Source: Chaetorhynchus papuensis
Lineage: Eukaryota > Chordata > Aves > Passeriformes > Rhipiduridae
Length of the DNA: 64,000 bases
Direction of reading: 5' to 3'
NCBI GenBank assembly: GCA_013396525.1
Contig: VWYX01000831.1
Span: 310,001 to 374,000 of the forward strand
Shown here: positions 35,700 through 47,259 of the stretch, in pieces
How the letters are laid out: each line of letters starts with the position of its first letter
Position numbering within the stretch: position 1 is the first letter of the stretch
Made by a program: the position numbers and the translations under genes
The notes under the pieces: generated by a model
What the model was told of the DNA's origin: nothing
Seen by the model: the letters and a program-made list of their open reading frames with translations, nothing else
Databases searched by the model: none

Positions 35700-35790
35700 T
35701 ATGGGGTGGTGAAGGGAGGGGGAAAGGGAAAGACAAAAGGAGGGCAAGGGAGAGGGAGAGAAACTGAGAGAGAGAGAGGAGGGGGTGTAA
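35700..35790 (+). repeat. Purine-rich tract with G-quadruplex motif upstream of exon
   Basis: About 90 bases are nearly all A and G. They include a G-quadruplex motif at 35703-35728 (loops 7, 1 and 3), more GGG runs at 35742-35756 and a GAGAGAGAG run near 35770. The tract ends about 75 bp before the exon that carries the zinc ligands, upstream of its pyrimidine tract. Mirror-like polypurine DNA can form triplex structures, and the RNA could fold into a quadruplex. Confidence 0.75.
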
Positions 35791-35864
35791 AAGAAAGCAG
35801 AACTGAGCTCTCTACACTGAGTTGGACATTATTACATTTGTCATCTGTTTTCTTTCTCCTTTAG

Positions 35865-35984
35865 GATGTTCACCATGGCAACGGTACACAGCAGGCTTTT
35901 TATGCTGACCCCAGCATCCTGTATGTTTCCCTCCATCGCTATGATGAAGGCAACTTCTTCCCCGGCAGTGGAGCCCCAAATGAG
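35865..35984 (+). CDS. HDAC9: HDAC9 coding exon, catalytic zinc-binding DVHHGNGT segment
   Basis: Internal exon of 120 bp and 40 codons, phase 0 at both ends. It starts DVHHGNGTQQAFYADPSILY and ends GNFFPGSGAPNE. The Asp and the first His of DVHH align with Asp840 and His842 of HDAC4, two of the three catalytic zinc ligands. The second Phe of GNFF aligns with Phe871, the other wall of the substrate channel. The third zinc ligand is encoded by a later exon that is not in this window. The acceptor is strong ('tttctttctcctttag'). The donor is 'gttagg', with T at +3, weaker than consensus. Skipping this exon would keep the frame but remove the metal site. Confidence 0.98.
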
Positions 35985-36306
35985 GTTAGGTTTATTTCTT
36001 TAGAGCCCCATTTTTATTTGTATCTTTCAGGTAATTGCGTTGCATGATTACCCCTAATTTTCTTGTCCTTCTCTGGTTCTTTAAATTACACCAGATTACC
36101 AAATTGTCCACTGGGAGCAGGGGACCAGTGGAGAACAAGTGCATAACCCAGAGCAGTCCTTGTCAAACAAGGCTGATCTGACATGTTGTTTGATGTTTGT
36201 TTCTAAAGCACATTTGAGAATTCTTTTTCTCCCCTTTCCCTCTCTCTTTTCATCCTCCTTTTTTTCTCTTTTTCACTCCTTTCGGCATTTTATTTCTGTT
36301 TTTCAG
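35985..36306 (+). other. HDAC9: Short HDAC9 intron (322 bp) with long pyrimidine tract
   Basis: The donor is gttagg and the acceptor is 'tctgtttttcag'. From about 36223 to 36288 the sequence is a nearly continuous C/T tract of some 65 bases, an unusually long polypyrimidine region. It could bind U2AF or PTB-type proteins. No other feature was seen. Confidence 0.95.
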
Positions 36307-36404
36307 GTTGGAAGTGGCCCTGGTGAAGGGTATAACATAAATATTGCTTGGACAGGTGGCTTGGATCCTCCTATGGGTGATGTTGAGTATCTCACAGCAT
36401 TCAG
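36307..36404 (+). CDS. HDAC9: HDAC9 coding exon, GGLDPPMGD segment
   Basis: Internal exon of 98 bp. It begins in phase 0 with VGSGPGEGYNINIAWTGGLD and ends PPMGDVEYLTAF plus two bases (AG) of a split Arg codon. This is the region around GGLDPPMGD that packs beside the active site in class IIa HDACs. The GEGYNINIAW wording fits HDAC9. The donor 'gttggt' has T at +3, as does that of the preceding exon. The downstream exon would continue with the IVKPVAKEFDPDM-type sequence of the family; I searched to the window end by eye and did not find it. Confidence 0.97.
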
Positions 36405-37412
36405 GTTGGTACCATTTAGAGTTTTGAAAACTGTTTATAGAGCAAAAGTACATGAATAAGGGCTAATGTAATATTGAAAGTCAGGAGAATAATCCATGGT
36501 GAAACTAACTTAAACCTGGTATCCCAGTATCTGAGAGTTTAGTAAATTTAAAAAATGGGTAATTTAATTGTGATCATCCATGCAGAATCAACAAAAAAAC
36601 TTTCTAATTTTTTAATTGGTCACTAGTGTTTTCATCATCATGCCATACCAATAAAATTACTTTGAGCTCGCTTACTTCTCTACCTATAAAATTTAAATGT
36701 AAGTATTTATACCAGGCAGAAGAAAATTACTGTTCACGTTCACTTTGATTGCAGTTACATGCCAGCAGAGCAGAGAGAAAGCAGTATGAAGAATGGTCCA
36801 AATCCAGTGTTCCTCATTCACTTAAAAGACTCATTATGATGCTCACAGATCATTGACCATTGTTTTTTTTTCTACAAATTGCAGTAAAGTGTTATTTAAT
36901 TAAAAGTAAATAATTTTGAAATACTGCAATAAGAATGATAGGAAATGTTGCATGCTGTATTTCTCTTTGCTCACTCATAATGAATATTCTCAATAGCTCA
37001 TTCAGAAATGAAGTTTCATTCCTTCATAGGTGATGCATCATACTCTATTTAGTCTTATTTTCGTGGGACCAGAGGAGATAAGAACGGTCTAAAACACTAT
37101 CTTTTAGAGTTTCAGTGTCCTGTCTTACCTTTCACTGTCAAGCAGTCCAGTGGTGGAAGGGTTTAGTGAAGTTTAGGGAAGGTGAAGAGTTCATCTTTCA
37201 AGTTTGGGCAAATGCTACACCTTTGAAAAGGGGTTTCATTTAGAGGAGAATGATATGCAAGAAAGGCAACGAGGAAACCAACGTGTATCTCTAATGTCTT
37301 TCAAGACATTTTGTTTGAAGTAGTGCAATTACCTTATACAGTTTTTGACTATATTCTACTGAAAATACAGCACAAAAACCCACAAAACTCTTGTTTTGTT
37401 TGTTGGGGTTTT

Positions 37413-37426
37413 TGTGTGTGTGTGTG
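37413..37426. repeat. (TG)7 microsatellite in G/T-rich context
   Basis: A short dinucleotide run flanked by T and G runs (about 37395-37440). It is ordinary low-complexity sequence. Confidence 0.9.
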
Positions 37427-40400
37427 TTTGGGTTTTTTTTCCCAAAGAACTTCTGTGCAGCCCATGAAATAAAATGCAGAATTTCTGATAAACAACACAC
37501 TTGAAATCAGTCTGAGCCCTAGTCAGAGATATAGCCTTAGACATTCACAATATCCCAGTGTTATTGTGGAAAAGGTTGTAATTTTATGTACATTTGTCTG
37601 TATTTAAAAGGAGTCTAAACAAATGGTAAGTGGCGGGCTCCAAATTTTCTACACTCAGTAGTGCCTCAAGCTCTTTCCAAGATGTTTCCTATACTTTTGT
37701 GAGATTTTTACACAAGTTAAGGAACTGGATGGTTCAAATCACTGTCTGATATTAATACATCTGGTATTTCCACCCCGACATTCTTGGTTTGGATCCAAAC
37801 TGTCCCAGTAATGATACAGGTAATGTGGCCATCTAATGGTGCAGAGAATGGTGGTCCCAGTTTATTCAACAGGAGACTCACATACTGAGCCCGTAACCGT
37901 GATTGGTACCCCTGCTATCCTGATGACAAATACCTGGCCTTAATAGTGCACTTACAAATATGTACTTCACAGCTCTATTTTAAGGCACATTAGTAAATTG
38001 TTGGGAGCAGCTAGTATTGCTGCTATGCCTATTACACTGCTTCAGAGTTAGAGGGAATTTCAGTCTCTGTTCCTAAGCAAAGCAGCACTGCTCAGGAAAA
38101 TAAAATTCATGTAACTTACTACACTCTGACTAATCACATGCAAACATACACTTAACTGTATTTTTTTTTAAGGCAAATAAATTCAAATTTCAGTTTAGAA
38201 TCTCCTTTTGAAAAATTTCTGATGGTGAAAAATTTAATGTTGGTATTTTAAATACATCCATTTAACGTTGTGATTAATGTTGTAATGAATGTGAATGTTT
38301 TTCTCCAAGCAACAACAGGAAATGTTTCCCTACACTCTCAGCCCCTTTTGACCTGATCACAGTCTCTGTGCCGTCTGTAGGTCTTGCTGACATGGATTTA
38401 GTATTACTGGTATGACAGTTTTGAATGCGGATCATTGAAGCAAACAGCATGGAACTTTGAAGGGTGGATACAAAAATCTGTGAATTACTTAGGATTGACC
38501 AGGTGCTGTTTTCTGTAGATCTGGTCTGAGTGGTAGGTAAATTTACAGCTCCTACAAAAGGGTCAGAATCTACCCTTGCTATTATCACATGACGTAGTCT
38601 AAGTCCTCAATTTGGCCAGAACATAATTGTGATACAGTAGACTGGCGAGAGAGATCCACAGTCCAGAAAATCAATGGAAGAGTTGCCAGGCTCTCCCAAC
38701 AAGTCAGCTGTTCTTCTGGAGCTTCTGTCTGGAACAAGTCAGTTTTTAAGAAAATAAGTGAGTTTCAGAAATAGAAGAATGTTATTAGGTTTTTTATATT
38801 AGATTACATGCTTTTATAGACAGACTTACAGAGAAGATCCAAACTAAGGTGTGGAGAAAATTTTGAACATCTTCGATCTTGTGAGAAAAATAAGGGACAA
38901 ATGGAGAGATTTTATCTTTATACCTACCAGTAGACAGAGAGGTTGGGCAGTATTCTGTCCCTAGTGAAGGCAGGAGTGGATGCTGGTGAAGGTCCTCTCC
39001 ACCATAACCCACGTGTGAATAAGTTTGCAGATGGGTGGAGCCTGTTTGGAGAGAAGCCAAGGCTTCCTGCTTACTGACTGGCTCCAGAGCCTAATCCTTT
39101 GAGTTCTTAGGAACTGAGAAATTTGCATTAAAATAATCTAAAACTCCCCAGGGGGTGCACATAGCTTTCACTTTCTCACCAGCAGAGCCCTAATTTCATC
39201 CTAGAATTGCGCCAAGCATGTATTTGATGTGTCACCAGCCTTGACACTAGGTAGCTCGTTAGTGCCTGATTGACTGTCAAATTTCACAGCAGAGATCCTT
39301 CTGAATGATAATGTCCACAGAAAAAGAGACCAAGGCTTTTTTTCTGTCTCTAGAGTTTAGCTCATAACCAGGTATTATATATGATGATGTACTTTATATC
39401 AGGTACCTTGTTTTTCGGTCAGAATATATTTGTAGAAGCATTTACACACACACACAAACATAGATGCATGCCGGTAGCAGAATACTCGTTATTTTCCACT
39501 GCATAAATAACCAGATAAATCTATTTTATGTAAATCTATTTCATGTAAGTCTTTTTAGGGCTGAATAAGGTTCCACCTCACTCTTCCTCCAAACTGTTAG
39601 AGAAAATATTTCTATTTCTTCAAGAAAAAGCAGCTTTCATGTGTAAAAATGCAGAGAAATTTGAAAGCATAAGACAGAGTAATCACTTCAAAGGCATGCT
39701 TAGTGAGTGGCTGCACTGCAACTATAGTGGGAAACAGGAAAAATTACAGTGCTGGTTTGTGTCTGCCATTTTGATGTCAGTGCTACAGGAAGAGTTTATT
39801 GTATTTTTGAACTACCTCTTTCTATTGCAAAATCACTTTAAGTGTCTGTAGCCAATTTGAAGATGAAGACTGCTCCTTCATTTATAAAAGAATATGTTTT
39901 CATTTCTTTCTTATTTCTACTAAGAAAATAAGTTTACTTGTGTTAACTACGAGGAGGTAGTAGCAAATGTAGGAGAGAGAAGTTTCTGTAGAATGGAAAA
40001 TAATTGCAGTAATCAAATCACTATACCATTTAATTTTGCCTGAAAAATGTTGTTTGATGTTTACCATAGTTAAGGAAGTGGCCTAGATACAAAAATCCTT
40101 GAAATAATGGCATTTTTCTAAAGGGCAGGCCTCTCTTCTTTCCTCCTAAGATAACAAAAATGCACATCTCTTTTCCATTATTTTCAAGGTCTGAAGTATC
40201 CCTCTGGAGAATTCGTTTCATCATTTGCTTCCACCTATTCAGGTTAAATTTGCTTTAATCTCTTTGAAAGCAAAAGGAGATGGTGGCTGTTTTCTAAGAG
40301 GATGATTTTACACTCGAGTTTATGAGGATGTAATCCACTCTCTTCTGCCAACAGTTCTAGAAAAAAAATAAGAGCAGTGGTTGACTAGTAATGTTCAAAT

Positions 40401-40515
40401 AATTATTTTCATAAGCTCCACATTGCACCAGATGTGCTCAGTAAAGCAGGCAGCAGAAAGAGGCTCAGGTCTGTGTTGTACATGCACATTTGTCTATGCG
40501 TGTGCTTGGAGTTTG

Positions 40516-40565
40516 CAGGGGACAGGAGAGGTGTGTTTTCCAGGGGACAGGAGAGGTGTGTTTCC
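40516..40565. repeat. 25-bp tandem duplication
   Basis: Two head-to-tail copies of a 25-bp unit beginning CAGGGGACAGGAGAGGTGTG (40516-40540 and 40541-40565) differ at one base near the end. The low divergence suggests a recent slippage event that may vary in copy number between individuals. Confidence 0.92.
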
Positions 40566-43500
40566 ATAGAGTGGAAGAGAGAAGATGCAGGAGGCAGTGG
40601 AAACAAATGAGAGTGTTCAGAAGAGTGAAGGAGAAGCAAGAGACAGAAGGAAACTGGGCTGTGCCTTCCAACTGCTTTGCACAGCTTTTATTCAACAAAG
40701 GAGTTGTAAATTTAGCTTAAGCAGCCAGTGTGCTCTGGCTGCTTTGCACTACTCCAGAGCAGCATAAAACAGCCACAGCATATTAATGAACCTGTCCATA
40801 AAAGCTTTCACAAAAAGAAACATATATGTGTGTGTGATTCTTGGAATGATTAGAAATAGCTCATGATAATATTATCTTTTAGCAGTCACTTGTTTGATTT
40901 TAATTTAAGAAGGGGAGCAAGTTCAAAAGATATAGGTGGCAATAAGGCAGAGTTAAGGATGAACTATATCCGTGATTTAATTTAAAATATAGCACATTTG
41001 AAATTACCCAAAAATATAATTTTAAATGAAGTTCAAAATTAAAATCGTGCTTGAAATTCCATGTGCTAAAATGTGAAAATGAAAAAAAAACAAAGGTGTG
41101 CAGAAAATCTGCATCCTGTCTTGCTGTTCTTAGTGCTTGTTTTGGGAGAAAATAAGTATGTTTAAAACTTTCTGTATTCTACTCTGTGATCAAAAATATT
41201 AACAAAAAATATTCCTTGTCATCTTGTGGCCATGCAGGGCATAGTTAAGTTCATTTGAAACATTGTATTGATGTATACCCTTTTGTTTTTTCCATAGTTT
41301 TGCATTTCCAGATCTGATGACATTTAATTTTGACATTTCAAATGAAAAACTTTGTAAATGTACTTTTGAGGTTTTCATATATATTGTCCTTGTAAACCCT
41401 GTTTCAGCATAGGTATTGACTGTAATTTTTCTTTCCTATTTATGTTAGAATTTAATACATAAACTCTAAGAACACGATATTGCTATATTTGCCTTATAGT
41501 TTTTTAATAGAAGTATACAGAGCATGTATTTTTATTTATTAATTTAATTTTCTTGTAAATTTTACTTTTAAAACTTTTTGTTCACTAAGGAATTTGAGAT
41601 AACTTTAAGAAGTTTCATGTATCCTGTTGGTATTGAATTTCATGGCCTTAAGTATGTGTGTCTGAAAAACAAAAATTCTTTGTTTTAGCTCAAATCACTA
41701 GTCTTCCACTTTCATTAAATGTCCATTTGTTTATGTATTGCATGTGTAGATGAAACCCACATTCTTGCCTATCCAAATTTATTATTTTAAATACATTTGT
41801 ATGATCTGTGTCATGTCCTTTCCTATTTTTCTTCTCTCAAAATACAATATTCCTGGTCTTTTTCAATCTCTCTTCATTTAGAAATGTATCCAGTTGCCAA
41901 ATAACTTTAATTGCTCATTGCTGAGGCTTGGCTATTTTCTGGAAATGAGCTAAATACACCACATGAGGGCGAACCATCGATTTATATTATTTTGAATATT
42001 ATTATGGCTGTCTTTGGCATCACTGCTCTGCAATGTTGTATAACTCTCTGAGAAGAAACCTTGGTTTCTGATAAACATAAAAAAAGAATGAAGAAGACAA
42101 AAAATCAACATTTTTCCTAGCTGTACCTAACTATTTAAAGTGAGTCATGGTACAATGCTGTATTGTGGTGTTTAATGAATTCCACCAAGAGTAGCGTTTG
42201 AGTATAAAGTTCTTTTAAACAATGATTCCTAATGCCCTTAACTTAATGCTATTAATTTTTTGTGACTGTAATGTCCAGAGGCTGCTGCTGAGGTGATATC
42301 ACACTAGATGACATCAAAAAACTATGATAAGACTAAGTTTCTGATTCAAATGTTTGATTCTGTTTGGTATCTCTTCAAAGAGATAAAAGGACAAAAGTAT
42401 GGGAGGTGTTTAAAAACCCCAAGTTAGTTACTCAGCCTCATGAATCAATAAAAGAACTAGAAGTAGGCTCCAGTAACATCTTCAGAACTTTAATCTATTG
42501 TGTTATCAGTAAACTCTATTCACAAAAGCCTCAGACTAGCCAAACGCCGTGCTTTTCCTTACTAATGGAAACTAATTATTTATTTCTCAGTATATCGCTT
42601 TGTAATAACTGCTAAAAGTTATCTCAACTATAGTTAATTCCCTTGTCTATTTGTTGACAGAAAAACATTCAGCATTTCACTGTGTATAGAGGAAGATAGA
42701 ATCTCTGAGTCACGTATGACAGGCAGACAATGATTTACCCAAATGGGGGTGGACAGCTGGTTATCCACAGTCCTTCTGCATTGCCAAGGGCAATGAATTT
42801 AGGAAAAAAAATATGGCTGAAGAGAACAAAGTCATGGAAGCTCTAGGAAATCTAAACCATCGTTTGTGTATGGATTTATATCGTTTACTTTCAGACACCC
42901 ATAGCATTCTGCAGTTATAAGTTACAGTTTAAATCAGTTTTTAATTTCTGACCTTGTCACTTCTACCAGGTGTCATTAAAAGAAGCGCATTTCAACCAGA
43001 GATGTCTCTCTTTTCCCTTCTGCCATAGAAAATGTTTTAGGAAAATTCAAATAAAGATGTACCAAACAGCTATAGAAAGATAACTTAGGAGTTATCTGCC
43101 TGAGCAGTTTCTTTTGAAAAAGTTTAAAGAAGGTAGAAGTCTGCTTGGAGTAATTTTTAAATCTGCTTTGAGTATAAGTTTCATATGTGAACATTCAATA
43201 GTCCTGATGATTTGTGACTTTAGAATATTTTTTTTTAGTGTGTTAAGGAAGGTTTGCAACAATGGTAAATTTTCATGGGTTTTTTTTCTTGACAAATGTT
43301 TTAATCATTTAGTCCTTAGGAAATGGAGAAGCAGAGTTAAAAGCATTTGAAACAGTGGTATAAACAGCTTTTCAGCATTTTGTTATACTTCAAAGTTCAC
43401 CATAAAACTAAAACTGGCAACAGTGTTTATAACCTGCAACCTCTTGTTCTTCCTACTTCTTTATTTTTATTTGGAAAATCTAGCTTCTTCTGACTGAAAT

Positions 43501-46043
43501 AACCTAAATTTTCACCTTTACTGTACCGGGATTTTTAAAACTGTATATGGTGCTCCTTTAGTTCACTGGAACTACAAAAGTGAAGCTGTTCATTACAGAA
43601 ATTAATTAGTGTTGGCTTACTTTTCTACAGATGCACAGTTTCTTTTATTGACATGGCAGAGTAGGGGGTGGAGGAGAAAGGATAATAAAATATGGTATGT
43701 GTCAGGTTTATGTGCTTCAGGTTAAAAACTATTTGATTAAAACCCCAAGCCATACATGGTCTGTAGTTTCAAAGTACTGAAAAGTATCTGAACTCTTTTC
43801 CAATATAACCATTTTCCAATTTTTTTTTAAGCCAGAAAGATGAAAGAATTGAGGTGTAGGGATAAAGAACTACCATATTGTCAAATACTTTGATGGAAAA
43901 GTTGAGAAATATCACCAAAAACGTCCTGAAGAAACTAAACAGCAACAAGAGCGGAGAAGATACTTTTGTCCTAAAAGTCAAAATATCTGTGGTCTTTATA
44001 TGGAGATAAATTTCAGATCAGAATTAAAAGTCCTACAGCAACACTGAGTGATTGTATAGATGTCCAGTCCCAATTTAAATTTTGTTGCTTTATAATAACT
44101 TTTGAGAACTACACTGCAGCCTGTAAAAAATATCCACATGTTCTCTGCTGGAACAGCTCCAGACTGTAACAGAACCACTAGATTGCACCCTGGTGCTTTA
44201 TGTATTGTTTAATTGTTTTCCTTTGGTGGATATTTTTATTAAAAGCCCATTATCCAGAATCAGACAGAAGTGTTGTTTCAAGAACAGCAGAAACAGAGGC
44301 CTTTCAGATACACAGTTCTTATTCATGCTTTCTTTAGCTAGCTTAGCTAATGAGACCTCCACTATTCTTCTTTTAATACTTTGAGAAGAAAAAGAAATGG
44401 GAGTTTTTATTTTGTTGCTTTCAAATCTAAGCAAGATTGCAAAGAAGTATTGTGAGGTTCTGGTGTGGTCACGCACCTGTGTCTCAGTGTTAGTTTGTGT
44501 GGGTACCTCCAGGCATGTCTGTGCTTATAGATGTTCTCATGCCTTTGCAAAAATAATTCCGTGGAGATATTTTTTATCCTAATCATTTTGTGTGCCTGTG
44601 GTACCCTTTGCCTATACAATAATTGCACGAAAGGAATAAGCATTTTTCATAGTAAAAATATTCTAGAAAATAAAGCTTCTTCTGAGGAAAACCAGAAAAA
44701 TCTGGCAGGAGTAAGATTTTAAAATCATGAATTATGCTGAATAGCACTGTGCTCAGTGCTGCAAGATCTTTTGTAGGATTCTTGTTACTGGATATTGTTG
44801 GAGCCCTAAATCCAAGTATTTCATTACTTTTTGAAGTCAGCCTTTAGTCCTGTGGAGAGATGTTTGAAACTATGAAAACATAAACGTCTCAAAAATAGAT
44901 GTCTAATGAATAAGTTCAGGGAGGTCTATGACTCATCATTATGTGGTATTAGCAGTACTACTTGGGCCACCAGTAATCCCATTAAATCAGTGCAGCTTCT
45001 TGGATAGTAAGTCGTTACCCAGTGTGAGGGAATCCGTCAGACTTCAAACTCTGAGACATTAATTTTACAGGCAGCATAAGAAAAATGTTCAGCTGTAGAG
45101 TGACTTACCATCGTGTATATTTTTTTTCACACAAAGTGGGGTCTTTGTCCTGTGATCACGTATATTAGGATTAGGATTTAGAAGCAAATTGATCATTTGT
45201 GTTATTAGTTTATGCAGGTCTCGGTTATGCACAGCACCGTAATTCATAGCTAAGATACCGAGTTGTTGCTTATACAAAAATAGCAGCTTCTTGCAAAAAT
45301 CACTGTTAAAAGAGTTTGTGAAATCAGAGGCTTTTCACCGAGTAAATGTGGCAGGCTTTATCTTAGATACTGTGACTACATTTTGCCTAATTAAGCAGTC
45401 AAATATTTAAGATTATATGCAAGCAGTTTCATGAGTTGTTATGCCTTGAAACAAAGTAAGCTTCTGAAGGATCTTATTAGCTGATTCATATGCTTACCTA
45501 CCACAAGCCTTCCAGTGATATTTATATCAGCTGTTAAAATAAAGTTGCCAAAATTATTAATTTATAAAAAAATAATGGAAAATTAAAGCAAACAAATTAC
45601 AGCATAGGATAAGCAAGGTTGAAAATAGCTATGTGTGGGATGCATTTCTCCTGTGTGATGCATATAGGAGTGTACATGATTATCTGAAGATAGGATGTGG
45701 AGGGCTGAAGGGAAGATGCAGCTTGTTTGGTTCTTTTTCTCCCTGTCAGTAAGTTGACTGGATTCTGGTGCTGTGTCCCTCCTGTGCAGGGAGTGCATTA
45801 CTAAAGCAGAGATGACTAAAGACAGCACTTCCAGTAAGCAGCAACTGTCCGTGGTTATGACATGTGATTTTCTTCTACACTGGAACAAAACCAAAACTAT
45901 TGAAATTTTCCAAGAAAACAACTAAGTGTTTGGGTTTCAAACTGTTTTATGACAGTGTTCATGCCTAACCTTTTGGTGAGGACATCACTCTAGGAAGCTA
46001 GAAAACTTCGAGTGAAAAATCCCAACCCTTTGGGATTGGATTT

Positions 46044-46293
46044 GGCCTTAAATTGCACCAGGGGAGGTTCAGATTAGAGATTAGGTGGGAAAAAATCACT
46101 TAATGAGTGGTTTGGCATTGGAATAAGTTGCCCAGGGAGGTGGTAGAGTCACTGCCTCTAGAAGTGTTCAAGAGGTGTCTGGATGTGGCACTTGGGGATA
46201 TGGTTTAGGGGTGATTATGGTGGTGTGGGGATGACAGTTCGACAAGCTGGTCTTGGAGGTCTCTTCCAACCTGATGATTCTGTGATACTGTGA
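46044..46293 (+). mobile_element. CR1 LINE fragment, intact 3' terminus (sense)
   Basis: The segment follows the avian CR1 3' end in order: 'TTAAATTGCACCAGGGGAGG', a TCAGATTAGA-type block, 'TGCCCAGGGAGGTGGTAGAG', 'AAGTGTTCAAGAGGTGT', 'GATGTGGCACTTGGGGATA', 'CTTGGAGGTCTCTTCCAACC' and the terminal repeat GATGATTCTGTGATACTGTGA. It is 5'-truncated, as nearly all CR1 copies are, and holds only the last codons of ORF2 plus the 3' UTR. It is better preserved than the copy at 27.1 kb, especially at the tail. Confidence 0.93.
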
Positions 46294-47259
46294 AAGAGTG
46301 AAGACAGTTTCTTGTCCCCCATTCCTGCAAATCAGGGGATTGAACCTGACCTCATCACATCTGAAATTAATGCCTTTGCTGTCAGATTATTTGGAATGTT
46401 TTGGGGTTTTCTTTTCCTCATGCTTAAAAGAAGTGTCCCTCTGAAAAAATATCAAGGAGATGCAAATAGACAAAAAGATTATGTTTTAGTAAAATAGTAC
46501 ATTTCTTGAAAAAGTTAGTGTTCTAGTTCTGGATTATTAGGCTAACAGGAGAGTGGGGGCTAAATACCACCCTATCCAGTCTAACCATCCTACTTCTTCA
46601 ATCAAGATGTTTACAGATTAAGAACATATTGCTAAGAATACATTGTTGAGCCTCAGCAAGTGCTTCAATTTCTGTCACAGGGATTTCTTGTTCACATGCT
46701 TCATTAACATGTGCTTCACCTTCTGTGTGATGAACTCTCTATGGAAACAGATTCCCTCTGGATATGAAAATGACAGTTTATTATCTGATATGTGCCTCAT
46801 TTTTTTCAACAAAGACAAAATATTTCAAAAAGTGCCCATCATATTCAGTGTAATTCTTGTTAGAAACTGCAAACAGACAGCAAAAGAAATGCAGAGTTTG
46901 TAATAGCTTGAAGACCCTTTAATTTCCAAACTAATCAGGAATGCAGTGATTTCATTCTCATTCTGTACCATCAAATGAGCCACTGCTAAGTATTAACTGC
47001 CCCTGAAACTAAAACCATGACACAGATGAGTGTTCTTCAGTTAGTTTTGATTTGCTCTGTATTAAGTTCAGTCATTGGCCACTATGTAAAAACTTGCTGA
47101 ACAAACCCAGAATTTTTTATGCTGTCTTTTGTGGTCTTGCAAAGCAAATTTTGGATTGGAAGTACTTGGACTGTAGTAGATTGGAAGAGATTGGAAAGAC
47201 CCAAAGATTGGAAATAACATTTCTAATAGTACCAAGCAGTATAAATAATTTTCCAAGAT

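Larger units (their letters stand above)
31670..35864 (+). other. HDAC9: HDAC9 intron, about 4.2 kb
   Basis: The donor is gtatgt and the acceptor is 'tctcctttag'. The intron is non-coding. It holds a motif-dense candidate regulatory block (32080-32600) with a TAATCC inverted pair, a 16-bp tandem repeat with POU-like cores (33086-33117), and a purine-rich tract (35700-35790) close to the next exon. The stretch 35020-35340 is also complex and non-repetitive and may be regulatory. The rest is AT-rich sequence in which I see nothing. Confidence 0.9.

Noticed and set aside
36139..36459. 106-codon open frame spanning the exon at 36307-36404
   Set aside because: It includes the exon plus intron readthrough on both sides; the splice sites and family alignment define the real boundaries.
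38274..38588. 104-codon minus-strand open frame
   Set aside because: No known domain, no splice-site context and a length compatible with chance in this many codons.
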